The translations under genes and the position numbers were made by a program. Below are positions 17,923-25,420 of a stretch of 54,437 nucleotides of DNA, one piece after another. The DNA comes from Oricola indica (GTDB lineage Bacteria > Pseudomonadota > Alphaproteobacteria > Rhizobiales > Rhizobiaceae), in contig NZ_JAINFJ010000014.1 in NCBI RefSeq assembly GCF_019966595.1, positions 19,214 through 73,650 of the forward strand, given 5' to 3'. The notes under the pieces are model-generated. The model worked only from the letters and a program-made list of their open reading frames with translations. It had not been told where the DNA came from and did not search any database. Each line of letters starts with the position of its first letter. The stretch's first letter is position 1.

Positions 17923-19194
17923 ATGTCCATGCTTTCGAGACGCAACCTGCTCATGACGGCAATCGCCGTGCCGGCGCTGATGACGGCCGGGCCGACGCTT
18001 GCCGCGGACGGCGAAGTCACCATCTCGCATTATTTCACCGGCGAACTCGGGCTCGGTGGCCTGAAGGAGATCTTCGCCGAATTCCAGGACGAGACCGGAA
18101 TCGCCGTCAAGGACAGCCCGATCGGCCACGAGGACTTCAAGACGGGCATCCTCGTGCGCGCCGCGGGCAACAATTTGCCGGACGTCTTTTCCTACTGGGC
18201 GGGCGCACGCACGCAGTTCGTGATCGATTCGGACAGCCTGCGACCGATCGACGACATGTGGAATGCCAATGGCCTTAACGACGTGGTGGCGAAATCTGTC
18301 GCCGACGGCGCGACGCTGTATGACGGCAAGCGCTACCTCGTGCCGTTCGGCTACCACTACGCGGGCATGTTCTATAACACTGCCGTGCTCGAAGAGGCCG
18401 GCATCACCGAGATGCCGGAAAGCTGGGGCGATTTCCTGGCCATGTGCGAAACGCTCAAATCGAACGGCGTCACCCCGATCGCGCTCGGCTCGAAGAACCG
18501 TTGGCCGGCGCAGTTCTGGTTCGACTACCTGATCCTGCGTACGGCTGGACCGGACTACCGCGCCAAGCTGATGGACGGCTCCGCCTCCTATGACGACGAT
18601 GAGGTCAAGAAGGCGATGGCGATGTGGAAGGAGCTCATCGACAAGGGCTACTTCGTTGACAACGCCAATGCAGACACGTGGACGGACGCCTCCGACAAGG
18701 TGGCGCGCGGCGACGCGGCGATGACGCTGATGGGCACGTGGATCACCGGCTACTGGAACGGCATCGGCCTTGAGCCCGGCGGCGATTACGATTTCTTCGA
18801 ATTCCCGCAGGTTGAGGCAGGCGTACCGAACGCGGTTGTCGGCCCGGTCGACGGACTGGTCATCTCGGCCAACGCCGCCAATCCGGAAGACGCGGAGAAG
18901 CTGCTCAACTTCATGATCTCCGATACGGACGTACAGGCGAAGTGGGCCGGTATCCAGGGCGCGCTCTCGGCCAACGTCAATGTCGACGACTCGGCCTATA
19001 CGCCGGTCATGCAGCACGCGCTGAAGGCGGTTGCCGGAGCGGATGCCTTCGTCTTCAACTATGACCTGTCGACGCCGCCGCCGGTGGCCGAGGTCGGACT
19101 TTCCATGTTCGCACGCTTCATGGATGATCCGTCCAAGGTGGACGACATCCTGGCCCAGGCGTCCGAGGATGCCGAAAAGGCCTTCGCAGAATAA
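17923..19194 (+). CDS. CUT1-type sugar ABC transporter substrate-binding protein
   Basis: Periplasmic binding protein of 423 residues (family 1 solute-binding, MalE/UgpB-like). It delivers a carbohydrate to the permeases encoded downstream. A signal peptide (RRNLLMTAIAVPALMTAG, ending TLAADG) precedes the mature protein. Typical features are GHEDFKTGILVRAAGNNLPD near the N-lobe, YLVPFGYHYAGMFYN in the first crossover, and MTLMGTWITGYW. The ATG at 17923 is preceded by AGGGAGGAG, a strong ribosome site; the frame is open farther upstream but through the operator. The twin Arg in the signal is followed by Asn-Leu-Leu and is Tat-like, but Sec export is more usual for this family. Ligand unknown. 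Confidence 0.9.
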   Translation: MSMLSRRNLLMTAIAVPALMTAGPTLAADGEVTISHYFTGELGLGGLKEIFAEFQDETGIAVKDSPIGHEDFKTGILVRAAGNNLPDVFSYWAGARTQFVIDSDSLRPIDDMWNANGLNDVVAKSVADGATLYDGKRYLVPFGYHYAGMFYNTAVLEEAGITEMPESWGDFLAMCETLKSNGVTPIALGSKNRWPAQFWFDYLILRTAGPDYRAKLMDGSASYDDDEVKKAMAMWKELIDKGYFVDNANADTWTDASDKVARGDAAMTLMGTWITGYWNGIGLEPGGDYDFFEFPQVEAGVPNAVVGPVDGLVISANAANPEDAEKLLNFMISDTDVQAKWAGIQGALSANVNVDDSAYTPVMQHALKAVAGADAFVFNYDLSTPPPVAEVGLSMFARFMDDPSKVDDILAQASEDAEKAFAE

Positions 19195-19204
19195 TCGACA
19201 ATCC

Positions 19205-19237
19205 GCCCGGCCGTTTCGGCGGCCGGGCATCGTTTTT
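19205..19237 (+). terminator. Intercistronic hairpin with T-tract after the binding-protein gene
   Basis: GCCCGGCC (19205-19212) pairs perfectly with GGCCGGGC (19221-19228) and is followed after four bases by TTTTT. Placed between the binding protein and the permeases, it would attenuate readthrough. That would raise the binding protein:permease ratio, a common arrangement in ABC operons. Confidence 0.65.
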
Positions 19238-19251
19238 GGAGAGTGCGGTCC

Positions 19252-20133
19252 ATGGAGCGCGAAACCGGCGTCTGGCGCCTTGTCTTCCTCGCCCTGCCGC
19301 TCGGCGTTTTCACACTTCTGGTGATCTGGCCGTTGGCCAGTTCGTTCTATTATTCCTTCACCAACTGGAACGGCTTCTCGGCCGAGTACGACTATGTCGG
19401 GTTCGAGAACTTCGCCAAGCTGTGGACCGACAAGCTGTTTTTCAACGCGGCCGTGAACACGGTGATCTGGATGGTGGCGGCGATCCTGCTGCCCACGCTT
19501 CTGGGGCTCGTTCTTGCGCTGTTGATCGACAGCCGCATCCCGGGCGGATCGGTGTTCAAGTCGATCTTCTATTTCCCGATCTGCCTGTCGGCGGTCGTCG
19601 TCGGCCAGATCTGGATCTGGATCTACCAGCCCGACTGGGGGCTTCTGAACACCGCCGTCAACGCGGCTGTCGGCAGCGACCTGTCGTTCGCCTGGCTGGC
19701 AAAGCCCGGCACGGCGCTCGGCTCGGTCATCGTCGCGTGGTCGTGGCAGCAGACGGGGCTTTCCATGGTCATCTACCTGGCCGGTCTGACCTCGATTTCC
19801 GAGGACCTGCTGGAAGTTTGCGAGATCGAGGGCGCCTCGATCTGGCAGCGCATCCGCATCGTCGTCATCCCGCTTCTGACGCCGGCAACCGTTGTGGTCG
19901 TCGCGCTCTCGGTCATCAATTCGCTGAAGGGCTTCGAGATCCTCTACATCATGACCGGGGGCGGGCCGTTCAACTCCTCCGACACGCTCGCCATGCACAT
20001 GTACAACGAGTCCTTCAAGAAATATCTGATGGGCTACGGCAGCGCGATCTCCGTCGTGCTGTTCCTCGTGGCGCTGACGATCATCGGCATCTATTTCCGC
20101 GAACTGAAGAAAGTCGACGAGATCTATGGCTGA
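19252..20133 (+). CDS. Sugar ABC transporter permease (MalF/UgpA type)
   Basis: Inner-membrane permease of 293 residues with about six hydrophobic segments, starting at LVFLALPLGVFTLLVIWPLA. The cytoplasmic EAA-type coupling loop is EIEGASIWQRIRIVVIP, where the ATPase docks. A GTG at 19243 would add three residues, but the ATG at 19252 has GGAG at a workable distance. The last codons overlap the second permease gene by 8 bp. The partners are the binding protein upstream, the second permease and the MalK-like ATPase. Confidence 0.9.
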   Translation: MERETGVWRLVFLALPLGVFTLLVIWPLASSFYYSFTNWNGFSAEYDYVGFENFAKLWTDKLFFNAAVNTVIWMVAAILLPTLLGLVLALLIDSRIPGGSVFKSIFYFPICLSAVVVGQIWIWIYQPDWGLLNTAVNAAVGSDLSFAWLAKPGTALGSVIVAWSWQQTGLSMVIYLAGLTSISEDLLEVCEIEGASIWQRIRIVVIPLLTPATVVVVALSVINSLKGFEILYIMTGGGPFNSSDTLAMHMYNESFKKYLMGYGSAISVVLFLVALTIIGIYFRELKKVDEIYG

Positions 20134-20986
20134 CGTCCACGCCATCCATCCCGCCGGCAAGGAATTCAATCCGTGGCCGGCGGTCATCTTCATCGTGCTG
20201 GTGTGCCTGGCGCTGCTGTTCCTTGCGCCGACCGCGGGTGTGTTGCTGTCGTCGATCAAGACGACACGCGAGATCGCGCTTGGCGATCTGTGGTCGATCC
20301 CCGACCGGCTTTATCTCGGCAATTTTGCCGAGGTCCTGCAGAACCCGGCGGTGCACCGGTACCTGCTCAACACGCTGATGGTGGCGATCCCGGCGACGTC
20401 GGTGTCGCTGGCGCTCGGCGTGCTGGCGGGCTACGTTTTCGCCAAGCTGCCGTTCCGCGGCTCCGAGGCGCTGTTCCTCGTCATCATCGCCGGCATGTTC
20501 TTTCCGCCGCAGGTAATCCTGATCCCGCTCTATCGCCTGTTCAACGCGGTCGGGCTGATCGACACGCTGTGGCCGGTGATCTTCGTGCACATCGCCATGG
20601 GCCTGCCGATCTGCACATTGCTGATGCGCAACTTCTTCGCCACCGTGCCGAACGCCCTGCGCGAGGCGGCGATCCTCGAGGGCGCCAACGAATGGCAGGT
20701 CCTCACCCGTGTCGCCCTGCCGCTGAGCCTGCCGGCGCTCGCCGTGCTGGCAACACTGCAATTCACCTGGATCTGGAACGACTTCCTGTGGCCGCTGATC
20801 TTCACCCAGTCCGACGAAAAGCGCACCATCATGCTCGGGCTCGTCAATCTGAAGGGCCAGTACTCCGTTGCCTGGGGCGTGCAGGGCGCATTGTCGCTGA
20901 TCGCCAGTCTGCCGACGCTGATCGTCTTCCTCTTCTTCCAGCGCTACTTCATCAAGGGCATGACCATGGGTGCGGTTAAAGGATAG
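20126..20986 (+). CDS. Sugar ABC transporter permease (MalG/UgpE type)
   Basis: Second permease, 286 residues, with about six membrane segments. The first is IFIVLVCLALLFLAPTAGVL. The family signature in the cytoplasmic loop is EAAILEGANEWQVLTRVALP, a full EAA motif, followed by the FLWPLIFTQ segment typical of MalG-like proteins. It overlaps the preceding permease by 8 bp and ends 3 bp before the ATPase gene, so all three should be made at coupled levels. It forms a heterodimeric pore with the upstream permease. Confidence 0.9.
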   Translation: MADVHAIHPAGKEFNPWPAVIFIVLVCLALLFLAPTAGVLLSSIKTTREIALGDLWSIPDRLYLGNFAEVLQNPAVHRYLLNTLMVAIPATSVSLALGVLAGYVFAKLPFRGSEALFLVIIAGMFFPPQVILIPLYRLFNAVGLIDTLWPVIFVHIAMGLPICTLLMRNFFATVPNALREAAILEGANEWQVLTRVALPLSLPALAVLATLQFTWIWNDFLWPLIFTQSDEKRTIMLGLVNLKGQYSVAWGVQGALSLIASLPTLIVFLFFQRYFIKGMTMGAVKG

Positions 20987-20989
20987 AAA

Positions 20990-22057
20990 ATGGCACGTCT
21001 GACAATCGAAAACATCACCAAGTCCTTCGGCAGTGTCCAGGTCATCAACGGCGTCAATCTCGACATCGCGCATCGTGAGTTCGTGGTCTTTGTCGGGCCG
21101 TCCGGTTGCGGCAAGTCCACCATGTTGCGCATGATCGCCGGGCTGGAAACCGTCAGTGGCGGCCAGATAAGGATCGGTGACCGCGACATCACCAATGTCG
21201 CGCCGTCGAAGCGCGAGATCGCAATGGTGTTCCAGTCCTATGCGCTGTTTCCGCACCTGACGGTGGCCGAGAATATCGGTTTCGGCCTGCGGTTGGCGAA
21301 GGTCTCGCGCGAGGAGATCGACCGTCGTGTCGCCGAAGTCGCCAAGACGTTGCAACTGGAGATGCTTCTGGAGCGCAAGCCGCGGCAATTGTCCGGCGGG
21401 CAGCGCCAGCGCGTCGCCATAGGCCGTTCGATCATCCGCAATCCCAAGGTCTTTCTGTTCGATGAGCCGCTGTCGAACCTCGATGCCGCGCTGCGCGTGC
21501 AGATGCGCCTCGAAATCGCCCGGCTGCACCAGCGTCTCGACGCCACGATGGTCTATGTCACCCATGACCAGACCGAGGCGATGACGCTCGCCGACCGCAT
21601 CGTGGTCTTCAATGCCGGACGCATCGAGCAGGTCGGCACGCCGATCGAGCTTTACGAAAAGCCGGCCAACACCTTCGTCGCGGGCTTCATCGGCGCACCG
21701 TCGATGAACTTCATCGAGGCGAATATCGACACGAGCCGCGGCGCGCCCGCCGCCGCCTTCGGCCCGGCCATGCTGCCGATTGAGGCGGCGAGACTGCCCG
21801 AGGGTCCGATCCGCCTTGGCGTGCGTCCGGAACATATTTCGATCGCAAGCGACGGCGAGGCCGACTTCAGCGGCACCGTCGAGATCGTCGAGAAGCTGGG
21901 CGCGGAATCGCTCGTTTATGTGCAGACCGGTTTCACGCCGGAGCCGGTTACAATGCGTGCGCCGCCGCACTTGCAGGTGAGCCCCGGCGACACGCTTCCG
22001 CTCATACTGGACCGCGCCCGCATTCACCGCTTCTCCGCCGACGGCGCCGCCTTCTGA
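20990..22057 (+). CDS. ABC transporter ATPase, MalK/UgpC type
   Basis: ATP-hydrolysing subunit of the CUT1 transporter, 355 residues. Walker A is GPSGCGKST, the Q-loop VFQSYALFPHLTV, the signature LSGGQRQRVAIG and Walker B VFLFDEPLSNLDA. The switch histidine is in YVTHDQTEAM. After about residue 240 there is the C-terminal OB-fold regulatory domain found in MalK/UgpC (IRLGVRPEHISIA). It is last in the transporter operon. About 170 bp of non-coding sequence separate it from the convergently oriented response-regulator gene. Confidence 0.92.
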   Translation: MARLTIENITKSFGSVQVINGVNLDIAHREFVVFVGPSGCGKSTMLRMIAGLETVSGGQIRIGDRDITNVAPSKREIAMVFQSYALFPHLTVAENIGFGLRLAKVSREEIDRRVAEVAKTLQLEMLLERKPRQLSGGQRQRVAIGRSIIRNPKVFLFDEPLSNLDAALRVQMRLEIARLHQRLDATMVYVTHDQTEAMTLADRIVVFNAGRIEQVGTPIELYEKPANTFVAGFIGAPSMNFIEANIDTSRGAPAAAFGPAMLPIEAARLPEGPIRLGVRPEHISIASDGEADFSGTVEIVEKLGAESLVYVQTGFTPEPVTMRAPPHLQVSPGDTLPLILDRARIHRFSADGAAF

Positions 22058-22227
22058 GTTCCTGGCGGCCGGGAGCGGCCAGTCTGCTTCCTTGCGCCGG
22101 TCGTCCTTTACGGTCTTCAGCAGCCCAAACGGTTCAGGCGTTCCCGCTTAAGTCATTGATCTGGAAAGGGCCATGGCTTCGGCTGACAGCGGAAATCGAA
22201 CGACTTCAGCAAAGCTGTGCGGAGAGA

Positions 22228-22911
22228 TCATCCATCCTCGATGAGACTGTAACCGAGACCGTGGACTGTGATGATTTGTGCGCTGCTGCCCCGCAGCCGG
22301 CGGCGCAAGCGCGAAATCAGGACATCGATGGTGCGATCTCCGTAAACCCACTCCCGCCCGCAGATGGCAATGCTGATCTGCATCCGGTTGCATGGACGGC
22401 CGAGTTCCCGGATCAGGCATACAAGCAGCCGTGTCTCGGCCGGCGACAGTGTTTCCGTCCTCCCGGCAACGCTGAGCCGACGCGACCGCGCGTCGAGATG
22501 CAGCGAATCACCGACGCTAAACTGCGTTTGCTCGCGGGATTTGTGGCGTGCAGCCAGGCAGGCTTTGATGCGCGCGCTCAGAACGACGGGTTCGACCGGC
22601 TTGCAGACGTAGTCCATCGCCCCCATGCCGAGGCCGAGGACCTGGTCGTTCGGTGAATCGAGGCTCGACAAGACAATGAAGGGAGCCTTGTTCTCATCCC
22701 GTATCTGCGGGGCAAGAAGCAACCCGTCCGTGTCCGGAAGGCGCCGGTCGAGGAGCACCAGGTCGAAGTCCTTCTCGGAGAGCGCCTTGCGGGCGGATTC
22801 ACCATCGGGAGCGTAGCTGAAGCGGTGACCGAGTTGGTCGACGATGTCCTCGACCATGAGCTGTGCCAGAACGTCGTCATCTACGAGGAGGATGTCGGCT
22901 GTGTTGGTCAT
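22228..22911 (-). CDS. dorR: OmpR-family response regulator, DorR/TorR-like
   Basis: Two-domain regulator of 227 residues. The receiver has the acidic pair in LLVDDDV, the phosphoacceptor D55 in VLLDRRLPDTDG and the lysine K104 in YVCKPVEP. The winged-helix DNA-binding domain runs from about 135 to the end (LSPAETRLLVCLIREL and RTIDVLISRLRRRLRG, ending HGLGYSLIE). Its start overlaps the kinase stop as ATGA, so the two are made together. Divergence from a dorCDA-type operon and the TorS-type kinase make it the likely activator of DMSO/TMAO reductase. The symbol rests on context as well as family. Confidence 0.8.
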   Translation of the reverse strand: MTNTADILLVDDDVLAQLMVEDIVDQLGHRFSYAPDGESARKALSEKDFDLVLLDRRLPDTDGLLLAPQIRDENKAPFIVLSSLDSPNDQVLGLGMGAMDYVCKPVEPVVLSARIKACLAARHKSREQTQFSVGDSLHLDARSRRLSVAGRTETLSPAETRLLVCLIRELGRPCNRMQISIAICGREWVYGDRTIDVLISRLRRRLRGSSAQIITVHGLGYSLIEDG

Positions 22912-25232
22912 TCCGGGTCTTTCACAATGGAGTCCAGCGAACCTGGCGCCAAGCTGTGGACCAACACCTGCGTCCGTGCCGCTTCGAGCGCGGAGGCGTC
23001 CGGCGCCTCGGCTTCGTATGCATCTTCGAGTGCGCGCAGCGCCTCCGCCAACTCGGTCAGGCCGAATATCTTGGCGCCGTTTGCCAGCTTGTGCGCCCGG
23101 CTTGCGATCGTCGGGTCTTTCGCGGCGGACGTCTCCAGAGAGAGCATTTCCCTCAACTCCGACCAGTTCTCGGCAAAGGCTTCGGCCATGCGCCGTTGCG
23201 CGGAGAGGGACAGGCCGTCGAGCAGGGCCGTGCCCACCGGCGGCCGTGTGGGGATCTGGATCGCATGCGCCAGAGCGGCCGCGTCGAGCGGTTTTTCGAG
23301 GACGGCCGTAAACATCTCCGCCTCCTCGGGCCGGTCGCGGACCACGCCGACATTGGCGCTCAGCAAGAGCACCGGTTTTCCCCGCAACGCAGGGTCTGTT
23401 CGCAGGGACCGCGCGAAATCGCTCCCCGTGCCGTCCGACAGACGATAATCGACGATGAAGTAGTCATAGGCGTCGGGATGGGCCGCACAGAGCGCTCTTG
23501 CCTGGGCGAGATCGCCCGCATGATCGACCGAGAGGCCGAGGCGCTCGAGCATGGCGCCGGTCACGAGCCCGCTGATCGGATCGTCATCCACGACAAGACA
23601 ACTGGCATCGTACTGCCCGCCATGGTCGCGCGGCACGGAAGGCTGCGGAGCGGCTTCGGCAGGAACCAGCGGCAGCCGGACCTCGACCGACGCGCCGGCC
23701 GATGTATCGAGTGCCATGATCTGTCCGCCAAGTGCGTGGGTCATTCGCTGCGCAATGGCGAGCCCGAGCCCCGAACCTTCGCGCCCGGTGGCACGCGGCC
23801 GGAGTTCGGCCACGCCCTGCGCCAGCATCTCGCGGATTTCCGCGGGCAGGCCGGGCCCGTGGTCATCAATGCGGAAGCACAGCGTGTCGGCATCGGTGCG
23901 CAGGCTGACCGTCACGCCCCGGCCGTCGTCATGTCTGAGCGCGTTCCGGACCAGGTTACCGAGAACCTGTTGGGTCATCGACCAGTCGAGCAGGACTTCC
24001 CCCGTGACCTCCTCGGGCACCATGTCGAGCCGAAGCGGGACGCCCTGCTGCCGGGCGAGGATTTCCTGCATGCGAACGCAATTCGCGAGCGCGTCTCCAA
24101 TGGCGATAGGCTCTGGCCTCGGTTGCGGCGACTGATGCTCGAAACGCGAGAAGCTGAGCACGTTTTCAAGTGTCGCATTGAGGCCGCGGGCCGAGACGCC
24201 TATGAGTTCGACAAGCCGTTCCGCCTCTGCCGGATCGGCCCCCTCCAGAAGATCGGCGGCTCCGAGCACGCAGTGAAGCGGGCCACGGATCTCGTGGCTC
24301 ATCGCGGCGAGAAAGAGCGACATGGTATTTTCGGCATCGCGTGCGCGTTCGACCGCGCGAAGGTGCTCGGTCACGTCGTGCAGCAGGATGATCTGCCAGC
24401 GGTCCAGCTTGTATACGGTATCCTCGACGCCACGGACACGGATGTCGAAACAGCGGCTGCCGTCTTCGGTCTGTAGCCAGACCGCGCTGCGACGTTCGCT
24501 CGGGATGGCGAAAATCTCGTCGATCACCGCCTGGAGTTCGCTGCGATGCGGCTGGAGCGCGAGGCGGTAGGTGAGGCCACCGGCCTCGGACAGGCCAAGA
24601 AACGACTGCAGCGCCGCCTGATTGGCGTTCACGAGCTGACCGTCTTCGTCGGCAATGAAGACGGGGCCGCGCAGGCTCTCGATGACCCCGAAATACTGAT
24701 CGCGCTCGCGGGTGAGGCGGCGAACACTGTCGCCGAGCGCGGCATCCTTCGCGCCGGTCATTGCCCAGGGGGCGAGCATGGCCTGGTCCGCCTCGTCGAA
24801 GAAGTCTTCGAGCCGGTCCGCGAGGGACGGCTGGTCCGCCGGGCCGTCGCCGGACGACCCGTCTTCGGCGCGCAGCAATGGTCCGAGATGATCGAGATAG
24901 ACACGGCGGTAGAGCCTGAACAGCCCATGATTCAGCTCGAGCGGGACACCGGAATCGTGATGCCGCCAGGCGATTTCCCGCAGGGAGTCGAACCGCTCGT
25001 CGCTTCGGTAGTTGTGCCGCCCGTCGAGGCGGCCATGGCGCAGCGGGTCGGACAAATACGCCACGATGCAATCGTTGAGGCGCTCCGTCGCTTCCGTCCA
25101 TGCCGCCCGCATGGAACTTGTCTGGTCGGTGAAGCCTGTCTCCAGCGCGAGCCGCACCGTTTCCTTCACCAGCGCATCGCTCTCGCGGCGCAGTGTTTCG
25201 GACAAGCGGTCAGGGGACAAGGGCATCGTCAT
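22908..25232 (-). CDS. dorS: Hybrid sensor histidine kinase, TorS/DorS-like phosphorelay but without membrane segments
   Basis: A 774-residue multistep kinase. The N-terminal helical domain (about 1-160, rich in Trp/Arg, RsbRD-like) is followed by a PAS domain (about 175-290, FGVIESLRGPVFIADEDGQL). The dimerisation domain has H313 in MSHEIRGPLH. The ATPase domain has the N box NLVRNALRHDD, G1 DDHGPGLP and G2 GSGLGLAIA. A receiver carries D595 in FIVDYRLSDG, and a C-terminal HPt carries H714 in RAHKLANGAKIFGL. This His-Asp-His relay matches TorS, but I see no periplasmic domain or transmembrane helix, so it should sense in the cytosol. The ATG at 25232 is preferred; a TTG at 25286 and an ATG at 25226 are alternatives. 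Confidence 0.8.
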   Translation of the reverse strand: MTMPLSPDRLSETLRRESDALVKETVRLALETGFTDQTSSMRAAWTEATERLNDCIVAYLSDPLRHGRLDGRHNYRSDERFDSLREIAWRHHDSGVPLELNHGLFRLYRRVYLDHLGPLLRAEDGSSGDGPADQPSLADRLEDFFDEADQAMLAPWAMTGAKDAALGDSVRRLTRERDQYFGVIESLRGPVFIADEDGQLVNANQAALQSFLGLSEAGGLTYRLALQPHRSELQAVIDEIFAIPSERRSAVWLQTEDGSRCFDIRVRGVEDTVYKLDRWQIILLHDVTEHLRAVERARDAENTMSLFLAAMSHEIRGPLHCVLGAADLLEGADPAEAERLVELIGVSARGLNATLENVLSFSRFEHQSPQPRPEPIAIGDALANCVRMQEILARQQGVPLRLDMVPEEVTGEVLLDWSMTQQVLGNLVRNALRHDDGRGVTVSLRTDADTLCFRIDDHGPGLPAEIREMLAQGVAELRPRATGREGSGLGLAIAQRMTHALGGQIMALDTSAGASVEVRLPLVPAEAAPQPSVPRDHGGQYDASCLVVDDDPISGLVTGAMLERLGLSVDHAGDLAQARALCAAHPDAYDYFIVDYRLSDGTGSDFARSLRTDPALRGKPVLLLSANVGVVRDRPEEAEMFTAVLEKPLDAAALAHAIQIPTRPPVGTALLDGLSLSAQRRMAEAFAENWSELREMLSLETSAAKDPTIASRAHKLANGAKIFGLTELAEALRALEDAYEAEAPDASALEAARTQVLVHSLAPGSLDSIVKDPE

Positions 25233-25309
25233 CTCGCTGGCGTTGGGGATGCTGGCGCTTCCATCAGTATATCGAGTCGTTGGCAAGGCGCATGCCCCAA
25301 TCGCGCTGT

Positions 25310-25347
25310 GTTTACATGCCGTTTACATCTGTTCACAGGCTGTCAGC
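25310..25347. promoter_or_regulatory. Tandem direct repeats upstream of dorC, candidate response-regulator boxes
   Basis: GTTTACAT occurs at 25310-25317 and 25321-25328, followed by GTTCACAG at 25331-25338 and a weaker GTCAGC at 25342. The phasing of about 10-11 bp puts the copies on one face of the helix. The core resembles the CTGTTCATAT decamers bound by E. coli TorR. They lie in the 188-bp region between the kinase gene and the cytochrome gene, where the paired OmpR-type regulator would be expected to bind. Confidence 0.6.
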
Positions 25348-25420
25348 CTCTTATCGCGCTGTTGGTGCTACGCCATGCATGGCCGATGACTCCCAGTCGG
25401 CCAGACCGGAGGCACAGACC

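Noticed and set aside
17902-22027. Two minus-strand open frames of 785 and 648 codons opposite the CUT1 transporter
   Set aside because: High GC content suppresses stop codons in the antisense frame. The plus-strand genes have strong family motifs and ribosome sites.
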